DNA of 64,000 bases from Paracoccaceae bacterium (GCA_033344815.1 JAWPMR010000001.1:3458136-3522135); one strand, 5' to 3'. Shown: positions 1 to 8,460, counted from the stretch's first letter. Translations and numbers: made by a program. Notes: generated by a model from the letters alone, not told the origin.

Positions 1-159
1 CCGCCCAGCCAGATTGAAACCATCGACATGGCCCGGCGCGGTATCCACAACGAAGGCTCGCGCGTGTTGCAGGAACGGCTTGAAGGCAAGGCGGAGGTGG
101 ATACCGATACCGCCCGGCGCCTGTTCACCTTGATTTGTGTTCTGCATTTCGGGGGCTGA
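1..159 (+). CDS. UPF0262 family protein, C-terminal part
   Basis: The frame is open from the first base to a TGA at 157-159 and gives about 52 residues, including [18 protein letters not shown] and ending [17 protein letters not shown]. This matches my recollection of the C-terminus of UPF0262, a conserved alphaproteobacterial family of unknown function. In Rhodobacterales such genes commonly precede a small protein-tyrosine-phosphatase-like gene, as here, where the next ATG follows the stop directly. The start lies outside the window. Confidence 0.7.
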   Translation, partial: PPSQIETIDMARRGIHNEGSRVLQERLEGKAEVDTDTARRLFTLICVLHFGG

Positions 160-621
160 ATGGAGCACGACCTTCCTCAATCGGTTCTGTTTTGTTGCGA
201 TCATAACGCAGTGCGCTCACCGATGGCCGAAGGGATCATGAAAAAGCTATACGGCACAGGGACCTATGTGCAGTCGGCGGGCGTCACAAATGATATGGAA
301 ATAGACGGGTTTTCCATCGCCGTCTGTCAGGAAATGAATGTGGAACTGTCGCGTCATCGCAGCCGCAGTTTTGATGAAATGGAAAACTGGGGGGATGATC
401 TGGGCTCCTTTGATCTGGTAATTGCGCTCAGCCCGGCTTCGCAACGGCGCGCGCTGGATCTGACGCGGTTTTACCATCTGGACGTCGAATACTGGCCTAT
501 TCTGGACCCCACGGGTCTGGGCGAGACCCGGGAGGCCAAACTGGTGAGCTACCGTCAGGCGCGGGACCAGATCATGGAACGCCTGATTGCTCGTTTCGGG
601 CCGCCGACAGAAGCAATTTGA
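160..621 (+). CDS. Low-molecular-weight protein-tyrosine phosphatase-like protein
   Basis: A 153-residue cytosolic protein with the LMW-PTP/arsenate reductase fold. The phosphate-binding loop CX5R-S is near the N-terminus (CDHNAVRSPMAEG, about residues 13-25), where the first Cys would be the nucleophile. A late Asp-Pro (ILDPTGLG, about residue 113) fits the general-acid loop of the family. The ATG follows the upstream UPF0262 stop directly and the 3' end touches the next gene, so the genes are probably cotranscribed. The substrate is unknown; arsenate reductase or phosphotyrosine phosphatase activity cannot be separated by reading. Confidence 0.85.
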   Translation: MEHDLPQSVLFCCDHNAVRSPMAEGIMKKLYGTGTYVQSAGVTNDMEIDGFSIAVCQEMNVELSRHRSRSFDEMENWGDDLGSFDLVIALSPASQRRALDLTRFYHLDVEYWPILDPTGLGETREAKLVSYRQARDQIMERLIARFGPPTEAI

Positions 622-629
622 GAGGGTCT

Positions 630-1022
630 GTGAAGCACATCATCAAGCAGTATTTTGACGCCTTCAACGCCAAAGATATGACGGGCATGCTGGACTGTCT
701 GTCACAGGATGTGGCGCATCACGTGAACGAAGGCACCGTCCGGATCGGCAAAGAGGCATTTGCTGAATTTTGCGCCCATATGAGTCGATGCTATGATGAA
801 ACACTGGTGGATATGGTGATTTTTGAAGCCCCGGATCACGGTCGTGCGGCGGCTGAATACAATGTTCAGGGCCGTTATCTCGAAACAGACGCGGGACTGC
901 CCGAGGCAAGGGGTCAATCCTACAAGCTGTCAGCCGGTTCGTTTTTTGATGTCACCGGGGGAAAGATTACGCGGGTGACAACACGGTATAATCTGAACGA
1001 CTGGATTGCGCAGGTGTCCTGA
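630..1022 (+). CDS. NTF2-like (SnoaL/ketosteroid isomerase-like) protein
   Basis: A 130-residue protein opening with an amphipathic helix (HIIKQYFDAFNAKDMTGM) typical of the NTF2-like superfamily, followed by strands such as RAAAEYNVQGRYLETD and a closing ITRVTTRYNLNDW. These proteins form cone-shaped barrels that bind small ligands or act as isomerases or hydrolases. A TTG at 618 overlaps the previous stop and would add four residues. I chose the in-frame GTG at 630 because AGAGGG lies just upstream, though the spacing is short. It sits between the phosphatase and an acetyltransferase in one apparent operon. Substrate unknown. Confidence 0.7.
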   Translation: MKHIIKQYFDAFNAKDMTGMLDCLSQDVAHHVNEGTVRIGKEAFAEFCAHMSRCYDETLVDMVIFEAPDHGRAAAEYNVQGRYLETDAGLPEARGQSYKLSAGSFFDVTGGKITRVTTRYNLNDWIAQVS

Positions 1023-1026
1023 GACG

Positions 1027-1614
1027 ATGGCGGTGAGGTTGCAACGTTTGACGGGGCGCGCTCTGTCTGAAACCCTGGACGAGATTGCCGCACTCAGGAT
1101 AGCGGTGTTTCGGGAGTGGCCTTATCTCTATGATGGTGACACCGAGTACGAACGCGGTTATCTGAAACGCTATCTCGAAAGCCCGCGCGCGATTGTGGTG
1201 GGGGCGTATCGGGAGGATCGGCTGGTGGGGGTCACGACCGGCACGCCTCTGGCGGATCATGCCGGGGATTTCGGACAGGCTTTTGCAAGCACCGGGCTGG
1301 CGATTTCGGACATTTTTTATTGTGCGGAGAGTGTTTTGCTACCTGCGTTTCGCGGGCAGGGCGTGGGACATGCGTTTTTTGATGCGCGCGAAACACATGC
1401 GCAGGAGTCTGGTTTCAAGACGGTTTGCTTTTGTTCGGTCTTGCGTCCAGAGGATCACTCTGAACGCCCGCTACAGTACCGCCCGTTGGACGCATTCTGG
1501 CGTAAACGGGGATATGAACCCCTGCCGGATGTGATCGCGTCGTTTTCGTGGAAAGACCTTGGCGAGGAGGCCGAGACCAGGAAGCCGCTGCAGTTCTGGA
1601 TGCGCCGTTTGTAA
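1027..1614 (+). CDS. GNAT family N-acetyltransferase
   Basis: A 195-residue protein with the GNAT acetyl-CoA-binding motif A, RGQGVGHAFFDARE, at about residues 111-124, preceded by the beta-4 strand ISDIFYCAESVLLPAF. It would move an acyl group from acyl-CoA to an amine; the acceptor is unknown. The ATG at 1027 follows the upstream TGA (1020-1022) by four bases and is preferred over a TTG at 1006 inside the previous gene. It is the last gene of the small plus-strand operon. A dispersed hairpin repeat follows at 1624-1652. Confidence 0.8.
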   Translation: MAVRLQRLTGRALSETLDEIAALRIAVFREWPYLYDGDTEYERGYLKRYLESPRAIVVGAYREDRLVGVTTGTPLADHAGDFGQAFASTGLAISDIFYCAESVLLPAFRGQGVGHAFFDARETHAQESGFKTVCFCSVLRPEDHSERPLQYRPLDAFWRKRGYEPLPDVIASFSWKDLGEEAETRKPLQFWMRRL

Positions 1615-1623
1615 GGGTCCGCA

Positions 1624-1652
1624 AAAGGTGGCCTGAAGCCCACCCTACCCGC
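1624..1652. repeat. 29-bp dispersed hairpin repeat, copy 1
   Basis: A 29-base string beginning AAAGGTGGCCTGAAG and ending CCCACCCTACCCGC is repeated exactly at 53740-53768. GGTGG and CCACC arms give a short stem; read on the minus strand the loop is TTCA. Both copies lie just after a stop codon in a gap between convergent genes, which suggests a bidirectional terminator-like element. Confidence 0.7.
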
Positions 1653-1657
1653 ATGTT

Positions 1658-2020
1658 TCAGGATTTGGCGCAGACCGCCTGGGAGGTTTCCGCAAATCTT
1701 TGCCAGGCTTCCCAGAACCGGACATTGGAGGGGGCGCTTGACTGGCGCACGTCTTGCAACAGTGAAGGTTCGTTAAAGAACCGGGTGCTGCGGGCTTGTT
1801 GAGAGGAGGTGAGGGTGCGGTTGGCAACTTCCTGGATGCAACCGCAGCGTTGTTGCGTGGCGCTGCGACGGTTTTGCGCCAAACAAGCGGATCCGATCGG
1901 CCCGATGGCAAACCCGGCCGCAGTGTTGGTGACGACCTGGCGAACCTGCGGGTCAGACCCACGGGACCCACAAGCCGTGACCAGCAAGAAAATACTCACT
2001 GCAAAAAACCACTTTACCAT
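1658..2020 (-). CDS. Small lipoprotein of unknown function
   Basis: A 120-residue protein starting MVKWFFAVSIFLLVTACGSRG: a charged start, a hydrophobic stretch and a lipobox LVTAC with Cys17 as the predicted lipidated residue. The mature part contains further cysteines (SACLAQN, QRCGCIQE, AVCAKS) that could form disulfides in the periplasm. The segment AAGFAIGPIGSACL is Gly/Ala-rich. I do not recognise the family. The gene converges with the acetyltransferase gene and is followed on the same strand by nothing related. Confidence 0.65.
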   Translation of the reverse strand: MVKWFFAVSIFLLVTACGSRGSDPQVRQVVTNTAAGFAIGPIGSACLAQNRRSATQQRCGCIQEVANRTLTSSQQARSTRFFNEPSLLQDVRQSSAPSNVRFWEAWQRFAETSQAVCAKS

Positions 2021-2125
2021 TCAACTCCCCCGCCCAACGCACAGTCCCGGTCAGGCGACAATGTAGCAGGCGGGGGCGGTTTTCAATTGCATGGGCTTAT
2101 GTTTTCACTGCAGGCGGCAGGGGCG

Positions 2126-3223
2126 TCAGAATTTCCAGCGTGCACCGATGACCATCACGTCAATGTCCTCAACCGGTGTTGTGGCTTCCTGGAACTCATA
2201 GGTCCGGTAGGCCGCATAAACCTCGAGGTTCTGATCATCAAACCGTTGCACCACGCCCAGGCCGACCGAAGAGCTTTCCGACCCGATGATGGCAAAATCA
2301 TTGCCCTCATAGACGTCGATTGAAATGGCGGTCGAGCCAAAAGGCAACCAGTCGCGGATCACGCCCAGTTTCAGATAGACGAAATCGTCATCACCGCCGT
2401 CCTGCTGTGCGCCCGTGGAAAAGGCCGCATTCACGCCGGTGGGTTCGTGCAAGACGGCCAGTGAGCCAATGGCCTTCTCATCGCCGCCGCTGACCCATGC
2501 ATAGCCCAGACGACCGTCGACCTTGATGTCGCCGTAATCGCGCACGTATTTAAGGCCCAGGTCGTAAAATTCGCGGTCGTCGCCTTCCGTCAGGATTTCC
2601 TCACCGGCTGAAACACTGGCCACGAAGCCATTGAAATCAGGCGTGTCATAGCGAAGGCGGAAGCGGCGCGCGCCGTCCAGATCACTGAACGTGTCACCGA
2701 TGTCAATGCCGGAGGATGCGCCGCCCAACGGACGGAACGCGATGTTGCCCGCCAGATCCGACAGGGAGGAATAGGTCACAACTGTCGTGCCTGACAGATC
2801 TGCCTCGGCATAGCCATCCGTGGCCGTGCTGCCCTGACCAAAGGAGAATGTCCCCAGTGTCGGCGTGTCATAGATCACTTCGAACTTGCGCAATTCGGTG
2901 CGGCGCCAGTCAAAATCCAGACCATTGTCGTCAATGGTGACCGAACTTGATCCGGTCAGGCCAAGTGCCGATTCAAAATGGAATTTCAGCGTCGCGCCAT
3001 TGGCCAGACCGGTTTCCCAGATCGCGCCGACGCGCGTGTTGGAGTTGTCATTGTCCGAGATGTAACTTTCGCTTTGCGTGCCGTCATCGGCGCTGAAAAG
3101 ACCGAAGTTGAGCTGCCCATAGAATGTGAACGTGTTGTCCTGCGCCACTGCCGTTTGCGGCAGCGCCAGAATGAGACCGCCAAAAGCAGAGGCCAGAATA
3201 CGGGTGTTGGAAACTTGTCTCAT
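2126..3223 (-). CDS. Outer-membrane porin, Gram-negative type
   Basis: A 365-residue protein with a signal peptide (LASAFGGLILALPQTAVAQ, cleaved near residue 28), then an early strand TFTFYGQLNFGLF characteristic of 16-strand general porins. Alternating strands run through the protein (FNGFVASVSAGEE, LEVYAAYRTYEF) and it ends in an aromatic residue, ARWKF, the signature recognised by the outer-membrane insertion machinery. Acidic loops such as DDNDNSN are likely extracellular. It would form a diffusion pore for small solutes. It stands alone, with about 100 bases to the downstream lipoprotein gene and about 480 bases of non-coding DNA upstream. Confidence 0.9.
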   Translation of the reverse strand: MRQVSNTRILASAFGGLILALPQTAVAQDNTFTFYGQLNFGLFSADDGTQSESYISDNDNSNTRVGAIWETGLANGATLKFHFESALGLTGSSSVTIDDNGLDFDWRRTELRKFEVIYDTPTLGTFSFGQGSTATDGYAEADLSGTTVVTYSSLSDLAGNIAFRPLGGASSGIDIGDTFSDLDGARRFRLRYDTPDFNGFVASVSAGEEILTEGDDREFYDLGLKYVRDYGDIKVDGRLGYAWVSGGDEKAIGSLAVLHEPTGVNAAFSTGAQQDGGDDDFVYLKLGVIRDWLPFGSTAISIDVYEGNDFAIIGSESSSVGLGVVQRFDDQNLEVYAAYRTYEFQEATTPVEDIDVMVIGARWKF

Positions 3224-3590
3224 TGGAAGACCTTATGTTCAGGGATGAAAGAGAAGTCTAAGCGGGTGGTCTGACCCAAGCCATTGCGTTTTTGTGCACA
3301 TGATCTGTTCAACTATACGCCGGGCTCCTGCGAAAATCCAATAATTTCAACCCTAGGGCGTGCTTTTCAAGGCGGAGTGTTCGTCTCGCAGCGTTTAGAC
3401 GTTTGGCGGGGGTGGATGGGGGGCGGTTTCTTTGCCTCGCAGGCGGCATTTAGTCACCATTGTCCTGGTGCACCTGCGATAGCCGGGATCACGACGCGGG
3501 TGCGCAACATGCGCTGCCCGGTCCCGAATGAGTTGAGCCACCGAAAGATGCGATTTTGAAGCAGGCGATACGTTTAGTTTGATACCCCGC
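3224..3590. other. Non-coding stretch upstream of the porin gene
   Basis: Probably holds the porin promoter and 5' leader. I find no convincing gene: the short open frames here lack recognisable domains or good ribosome sites. A clear -35/-10 pair could not be fixed by eye. Confidence 0.4.
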
Positions 3591-3593
3591 GCG

Positions 3594-3701
3594 CGAACCG
3601 AGGGGTGGAAGCGAAGCGCCCGCGTCACGCTTTGGGCGTGCTATCAGCACGACGGGGGCGGTTCGGGCGCTGCCCAATCACTGATTGGTTCGCTTGCGAA
3701 C
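3594..3701. repeat. Hairpin-rich repeat element, left inverted copy
   Basis: Read on the minus strand, 3670-3594 gives GCGCCCGAACCGCCCCC, then GCGGGCGCTTCGCTT, then CCACCCCTCGGTTCG. The same three blocks occur on the plus strand at 7919-7971. This copy has a longer insert between blocks one and two. Beside it lie two small palindromes: CCAATCA-C-TGATTGG (3674-3688) and GTTCGC-TT-GCGAAC (3688-3701), the latter touching the stop of the minus-strand gene. Confidence 0.7.
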
Positions 3702-5101
3702 TAGAATAGTGACGATAGCAGTTCCGTAATTTTGTCTAACCTGAGTAACAAGCCGGTCCCTTTATTAATTGCGGAACCGTCGGCCTTTTTGGTCGCTTCC
3801 GCCGCCCTTTCAGAAAGGGATATTCTCTGAGATCGACCGCCTGATCTCTTTACAGCGTCTGCCTGTGCCTTGACGCCTGTCGAGGATTCAAGTGTCACGG
3901 CATCCAGTACAAATTCGGTACTCAACCGCTCTTTACTGTGACCGGAAAGAGCTTTGAATTCGGTTGCGATTGCCAGTCGTTTCTCTTCATCCAATTCTCG
4001 CAGGCGTTGCTCAACAAAGGTTTCATGTGCCTTGCGTACTTCGGGGTGATCTGCCCTGAGTTGAATTTCGTGGCGCCCCAGCGCGGAGACCAAAGCAACT
4101 AGACTATCCTCGATTTGATATTCGCCAGTGTCCAGACGGCTTTCAAGGATCTCACGTGCCAACCTGATATGCATGTGTACCGCGTTTGGATCATCCCGAC
4201 AGTTTAGACGGGTATGATTTAGGTATTGGTAAGCGGTGCACATATCGCTGAAACCGCTTGTATTGTGCGAGCGCAGGGCGAGGTTAAGCGAAAAATCTAA
4301 CTGACGGAAAATTCGGTCAATAATTTTATCGGAATTATCAGTCGAAGCTACGACCGCATATGTACCTTCCAGATCGCGGGTGATGGTTTCTGCTTGCGGG
4401 AGTCTATTGGCGAAGAAATCAACTTGGATTTCCTTGATGCGTTCCGCAACAACTGTCTGCCCAGCGTCCCATTCTTCATCAGTGATTTCGGTGGCGATTT
4501 TGAAGATCATGTCCCAATCCATGGGCGAACCGTTGAGAATCCCTTCGTACCACGCGATCCAAAACGACCAGTCCGCTTCATCAGCGGCCCATTGTGCCTT
4601 TAGGGCATCCCAACCGGCTTTCAGGCCTTCTGGCTGAGCGATGTCTGACCAGAGCAGCACCCAGTTTCCCGGTGACACAGAATCGAAGGTGGCGGCGGAG
4701 AAGGCGGCGGAGAAGGCGGAGTCGGCGGCGGCGGCGGCGGAGAAGGCGGCGGAGAAGGCGGAGTCGGCGGCGGTGGCGATGGAGAAGGCGGCGGCGGCGG
4801 CGGAGTCGGCGGCGGCGGCGGCGGAGAAGGCGGCGGAGAAGGCGGCGGTGTCGGGGGCGGTGGCGGCGGAGAAGGCGGCGGCGGCGGGGCTTGATAATGC
4901 CATCATCTCTGCGGCCGGACATGTGGCCGCAGCCGCAGAGATGAGACTCGCACGGCAAGTTGTAAAAGCAAGCCGGCTTGTTGTCGCATCCTTCCTGGAG
5001 CCCAGTGCCGGAAGTGCGCGCAACGCGCATCTTGTCGCAAACCAAACCTGTGTCTGATGGTCCTGCGTCTCAAGCCAAGCCTTGGCGCATTTGTCATCCA
5101 T
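3701..5101 (-). CDS. Alanine-rich repeat protein of unknown function
   Basis: A 466-residue protein. Residues 1-50 contain [19 protein letters not shown] followed by CALRALPAL, an N-terminal pattern I recall from Rhodobacterales proteins of unknown function. Residues about 52-140 form an Ala/Ser/Phe-rich tract of repeated SAAFSAA and AADSA units. The C-terminal 320 residues are ordinary, mostly helical by composition, and end [16 protein letters not shown]. The ATG at 5101 is chosen over a GTG at 5122; it leaves 57 bases to divergent lepA. Base composition is less GC-rich than lepA outside the tract. The opposite strand is also open across the tract, but only this frame continues into a complex protein. 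Function unknown. Confidence 0.7.
   Translation of the reverse strand: MDDKCAKAWLETQDHQTQVWFATRCALRALPALGSRKDATTSRLAFTTCRASLISAAAATCPAAEMMALSSPAAAAFSAATAPDTAAFSAAFSAAAAADSAAAAAFSIATAADSAFSAAFSAAAAADSAFSAAFSAATFDSVSPGNWVLLWSDIAQPEGLKAGWDALKAQWAADEADWSFWIAWYEGILNGSPMDWDMIFKIATEITDEEWDAGQTVVAERIKEIQVDFFANRLPQAETITRDLEGTYAVVASTDNSDKIIDRIFRQLDFSLNLALRSHNTSGFSDMCTAYQYLNHTRLNCRDDPNAVHMHIRLAREILESRLDTGEYQIEDSLVALVSALGRHEIQLRADHPEVRKAHETFVEQRLRELDEEKRLAIATEFKALSGHSKERLSTEFVLDAVTLESSTGVKAQADAVKRSGGRSQRISLSERAAEATKKADGSAINKGTGLLLRLDKITELLSSLF
4690..4893. repeat. GGCGGAGAAGGCGGC-type low-complexity coding tract
   Basis: About 200 bases are built from GGC, GGA, GAA and GTC triplet blocks such as GCGGAGAAGGCGGC and GGAGTCGGCGGCG, in near-tandem array. 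It encodes the Ala/Ser/Phe repeat of the minus-strand gene. Such tracts expand and contract easily, so copy number is likely to vary between strains. Confidence 0.85.
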
Positions 5102-5158
5102 TATCTCTACTGGCTCATCCACCTTGACCGCCCCGCAAAACCCCTACATATCCACAGC

Positions 5159-6958
5159 ATGACACCGCTTTCACATATCCGCAATTTCTCCATCGTGGCG
5201 CATATCGACCACGGGAAATCCACGCTGGCTGACAGGCTCATCCAGTCCACCAATACGGTGGCTGACCGGGACATGAAGGAGCAGATGCTCGACTCCATGG
5301 ACATCGAGCGCGAGCGGGGCATCACCATCAAGGCCCAGACTGTGCGGATCAACTACACCGCCCAGAACGGCGAGGATTACGTCCTCAACCTGATCGACAC
5401 GCCGGGCCACGTCGATTTCGCCTATGAGGTCTCCCGCTCCATGCGTGCGGTCGAAGGCTCGCTGCTGGTGGTGGACTCTACGCAGGGCGTCGAGGCCCAG
5501 ACCCTCGCCAACGTCTATCATGCCATCGACGCGGACCATGAAATCGTGCCCGTCCTGAATAAAATCGACCTGCCAGCCTCGGATTGTGACCGCGTCGCCG
5601 AACAGATCGAGGACGTCATTGGCATCGACGCCTCAGGCGCCATTCAGGTCTCTGCCAAAACCGGGCAGGGCATCATGGAAACGCTGGAATCCATCGTCCA
5701 GAACCTGCCCGCCCCCACTGGCACCCGCGACGCCCCCCTCAAGGCCATGCTGGTGGACAGCTGGTATGACAGCTACCTCGGCGTGATCGTCCTCGTGCGC
5801 ATCATGGACGGTGTGCTGAAAAAGGGCGAACGCATCCGCATGCTCTCCAACAACTCCACGCACCACGTGGATCGCATCGGCGTCTTCCGCCCCGCCATGA
5901 CCGTAATCGACGAATTGGGACCGGGCGAGATCGGCTTCCTCACCGCCTCGATCAAACAGGTGCGTGACACCCGCGTCGGCGACACCATCACCCACGAAAA
6001 GAAAGGCACCGAGGACGCACTCCCCGGCTTCCAACCCGCGCAACCCGTGGTGTTTTGTGGCCTCTTCCCGGTGGACAGCTCCGAATTCGAAGAACTGCGC
6101 GACAGCATCGAAAAACTCGCGCTCAACGACGCCTCGTTCTCCTACGAAATGGAAACCTCCGCCGCTCTCGGCTTTGGCTTCCGCTGTGGGTTCCTTGGCC
6201 TCTTGCACCTCGAGGTTATCCGCGACCGGATCGAGCGTGAATATGACATCGAACTGATCACCACCGCGCCCTCCGTCATCTACCACATCTACATGAAGGA
6301 TGGGGTGATGATGGAACTGCACAACCCCGCCGACATGCCCGACCTGACCCTTGTCGATCACCTCGAAGAGCCGCGCATCAAGGCCACGATCCTTGTGCCC
6401 GATGACTACTTGGGGGACGTCCTGAAACTCTGTCAGGACCGCCGCGGCATCCAGATGGACCTCACCTATGCCGGTTCCCGCGCCATGGTCGTCTATGACC
6501 TGCCGCTCAACGAGGTGGTGTTTGACTTCTATGACCGCCTGAAATCCGTGACCAAGGGCTATGCGTCGTTTGATTATGCCATGATCGGCTATCGTCAGGA
6601 CCAGCTGGTGAAAATGTCCATCCTCGTGAATGACGAGCCGGTGGATGCGCTCTCCACGATGGTCCACCGCGACCGCGCCGAACAACGCGGCCGCGCCATG
6701 GTCGAAAAGCTCAAGGACCTGATCCCCCGCCACATGTTCAAAATCCCGATCCAGGCCGCGATTGGCGGCAAGGTCATCGCCCGCGAAACCTTGTCTGCGA
6801 TGCGCAAAGACGTGACGGCCAAGTGCTACGGCGGAGACGCCACGCGGAAGCGCAAGCTGCTGGACAAGCAGAAGGCGGGTAAAAAGAAGATGCGCCAGTT
6901 TGGTAAAGTGGATATTCCGCAAGAAGCTTTCATATCAGCCCTCAAGATGGACGGCTAA
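5159..6958 (+). CDS. lepA: Elongation factor 4 (LepA), ribosome-associated GTPase
   Basis: A 599-residue translational GTPase, the same length as E. coli LepA. It acts on the 70S ribosome, and roles in back-translocation and in initiation/30S biogenesis have been proposed. The G1 loop is AHIDHGKST near residue 12, the switch II/G3 motif is DTPGH and G4 is NKID. The EF-G-like domains follow, then the LepA-specific C-terminus ([26 protein letters not shown] and a Lys/Arg-rich tail ending SALKMDG). The ATG at 5159 matches family starts ([20 protein letters not shown]); the upstream extension to 5057 is not conserved-looking. An accessory gene lies on each side. The last 32 bases form half of a long inverted repeat. 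Confidence 0.97.
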   Translation: MTPLSHIRNFSIVAHIDHGKSTLADRLIQSTNTVADRDMKEQMLDSMDIERERGITIKAQTVRINYTAQNGEDYVLNLIDTPGHVDFAYEVSRSMRAVEGSLLVVDSTQGVEAQTLANVYHAIDADHEIVPVLNKIDLPASDCDRVAEQIEDVIGIDASGAIQVSAKTGQGIMETLESIVQNLPAPTGTRDAPLKAMLVDSWYDSYLGVIVLVRIMDGVLKKGERIRMLSNNSTHHVDRIGVFRPAMTVIDELGPGEIGFLTASIKQVRDTRVGDTITHEKKGTEDALPGFQPAQPVVFCGLFPVDSSEFEELRDSIEKLALNDASFSYEMETSAALGFGFRCGFLGLLHLEVIRDRIEREYDIELITTAPSVIYHIYMKDGVMMELHNPADMPDLTLVDHLEEPRIKATILVPDDYLGDVLKLCQDRRGIQMDLTYAGSRAMVVYDLPLNEVVFDFYDRLKSVTKGYASFDYAMIGYRQDQLVKMSILVNDEPVDALSTMVHRDRAEQRGRAMVEKLKDLIPRHMFKIPIQAAIGGKVIARETLSAMRKDVTAKCYGGDATRKRKLLDKQKAGKKKMRQFGKVDIPQEAFISALKMDG

Positions 6959-6987
6959 AAGCTGTTCATTCTGGGCTGATATGAAAG
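6927..6987. repeat. Long inverted repeat spanning the lepA stop codon
   Basis: CTTTCATATCAGCCC (6927-6941) is perfectly inverted as GGGCTGATATGAAAG (6973-6987). The inner GATGGACGGC and GCTGTTCATT pair over all ten positions if G-U pairs are allowed, leaving TAAAA, which contains the stop codon, as the loop. The transcript could fold into one hairpin of about 61 bases. No T-run follows, so it is not a standard terminator. Confidence 0.85.
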
Positions 6988-6990
6988 ACG

Positions 6991-7029
6991 GCGGGAGGCA
7001 GCGTATTGCAAAGCAATGCGCGTTCCCGC
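6991..7029. repeat. Second stem-loop between lepA and the HEPN gene
   Basis: GCGGGA (6991-6996) pairs with TCCCGC (7024-7029). Inside, GCGTATTGC pairs with GCAATGCGC around an AAA loop, with one G-U pair and a small internal bulge. It begins four bases after the preceding long hairpin and ends about 24 bases before the ribosome site of the next gene. Confidence 0.75.
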
Positions 7030-7063
7030 ACGGTTGTGTCGTTCGTAACCGTGGAGAAGATGG

Positions 7064-7852
7064 ATGGGCAGGAGAAAGTCTTTTTGCGAAACGATTGGTG
7101 ATTGGCCAGTAGAGCAACGCATTGACCGCGCGAAAGATTTAACAAATAAGCTGACTTACCGTATTCAAGATGTGATTCAAATTCACGCAGCAAATGAAAT
7201 AGTTCTGTATTCAAGCGAACTAAGTAAACAGATTCCAAAATCTCTAGCTACGCATGCTTTCAATGTTTTTAGGGATTCACAGTTTAAATTCGAAATCATC
7301 AGATTAGTCGCGTTGTGGGACAAACCAGGTGATAACATCGTCTCTATTCCAACAGTTATTGCTTTGATAGATGATCCAGATGTAATTGAAAAACTAGTCA
7401 CAGAGACATTTCAAGTACATGTTAATCGTAAGGTCGCCGACTTGAATCCACATCATGACCCAAAAATCGAAAAAACTGTTGATGAATTGATAGACGAAAA
7501 TCAACGGGAGTTTGCCAAAAAACAGTGCGATAAATGCCGAGCAGTTCTAGGCATATGTATACAGACATTTCAGGACACACGCGAAGCAGAAAAGACACGA
7601 TCAATACGGAACCTGAGAGATTATGCTGCCCACTCGTTTACGAAATCACGTCGAGACGCCGGCTCACCCTTTGCAAAGACAAAATATGGAGAAGAAACGC
7701 AGCTTTTTCACAAGACAATTAAGCTGATCGAAGACCTTTATTGCTGGGTAAATGGGACAAGTTTTGATATCTCTGGGGATTGCGTGGATCAGGCCAAAGG
7801 TCGTGCGGAAGAACTTTGGAATAACTGCCATTTTGATATCCCCAAGCGATAG
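7064..7852 (+). CDS. HEPN-domain protein, AbiU2-like
   Basis: A 262-residue protein that is visibly AT-rich compared with all its neighbours, a sign of transfer. The region SLATHAFNVFRDSQFKFEII followed by RLVALWDKPGDNIVSIPTV resembles the AbiU2 group of HEPN proteins, linked to abortive phage infection. A later RDYAAH (Arg185, His190) fits the RX4-6H catalytic motif of HEPN ribonucleases. By family knowledge such proteins may cleave RNA as toxins or defence effectors. The ATG at 7064 has GGAGAAG five bases upstream. No obvious antitoxin gene adjoins it. The fold assignment is from motif reading only. Confidence 0.6.
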   Translation: MGRRKSFCETIGDWPVEQRIDRAKDLTNKLTYRIQDVIQIHAANEIVLYSSELSKQIPKSLATHAFNVFRDSQFKFEIIRLVALWDKPGDNIVSIPTVIALIDDPDVIEKLVTETFQVHVNRKVADLNPHHDPKIEKTVDELIDENQREFAKKQCDKCRAVLGICIQTFQDTREAEKTRSIRNLRDYAAHSFTKSRRDAGSPFAKTKYGEETQLFHKTIKLIEDLYCWVNGTSFDISGDCVDQAKGRAEELWNNCHFDIPKR

Positions 7853-7890
7853 TGGCTTGTCACAGGGCAAGTTTAACTTTTGATGGGATA

Positions 7891-7978
7891 AACCAATTGC
7901 AAATCCAAAGGATTTGCAGCGCCCGAACCGCCCCCACGGGGCGGGCGCTTCGCTTCCCACCCCTCGGTTCGGACGCGG
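7891..7978. repeat. Hairpin-rich repeat element, right copy
   Basis: The blocks GCGCCCGAACCGCCCCC, GCGGGCGCTTCGCTT and CCACCCCTCGGTTCG (7919-7971) match the inverted left copy at 3594-3670. In front, AACCAAT and the hairpin TGCAAATCC-AAA-GGATTTGCA extend the likeness, since the left copy also has AACCAAT before its blocks. It follows the HEPN gene by about 40 bases. A partial third copy (GCGGGCGCTTCGCTT) starts at 8106. Confidence 0.7.
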
Positions 7979-8460
7979 TGGACCTAACTGATTGCATCGC
8001 TTGCATCCCCGGCCCGATCCTCGCGGATCGTGCGTTCGGCACTTAAAACAGTTCCCCGGACTGTTTGATCCGGCTGCGCCGGACCGTGCCTCACTCCCAC
8101 ACGATGCGGGCGCTTCGCTTAATCCTGCGCCTCGGTCCGGGCGCAGGTGGTTCCGATTGAGGGCAACGCGTTACGACTATGCCTCCCGGCGCATTTCTTG
8201 CGAAATCCGCGTTCGATACTTCAAAAGGTCCCCCGGACCTATTGATCGGGGCAAGCCTCGACCGTATCTCCCCCCCCCACACGATGCGGGCACGTAGGTG
8301 CGATAGCATCTGCGGAGTCGACGCGGCTCCAAGCTAAACGACCACCACCCAAATCCCAGACGCATTTCGCGCAAATTCCGCGTTCTACACTTTGACCCAA
8401 ATCAAGGAAGCAACCGCAACCCGCGCCTACAACCTCCCCATCCCAATTTGGAGACATCTG
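7979..8460. repeat. Degenerate tandem modules with hairpins
   Basis: No gene seen in this stretch. Related modules start with GCGTTCG or GCGTTCT near 8031, 8209 and 8379, about 170-178 bases apart. The first two each carry a hairpin followed by TTGATC: AAACAGT-TCCCCGG-ACTGTTT (8046-8066) and AGGTCC-CCC-GGACCT (8226-8240). Both then contain CACACGATGCGGGC (near 8099 and 8278). The third copy is truncated and runs into the leader of the next gene. Confidence 0.6.

Noticed and set aside
3224-3700. Short open frames in the gap beside the porin gene
   Set aside because: No domain, no ribosome site and overlap with the hairpin repeat; treated as non-coding.
4641-5057. Plus-strand open frame of 138 codons rich in Ala, Glu and Lys across the repeat tract
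   Set aside because: It is produced by the GGC/GAA repeat on the strand opposite the Ala-rich gene. It ends in low-complexity and non-conserved sequence, while the minus-strand frame continues into a long complex protein.
5633-6922. 429-codon minus-strand open frame inside lepA
   Set aside because: It is antisense to a strongly conserved gene; its His/Val/Asp-rich composition comes from the complement of lepA codons in a high-GC genome.
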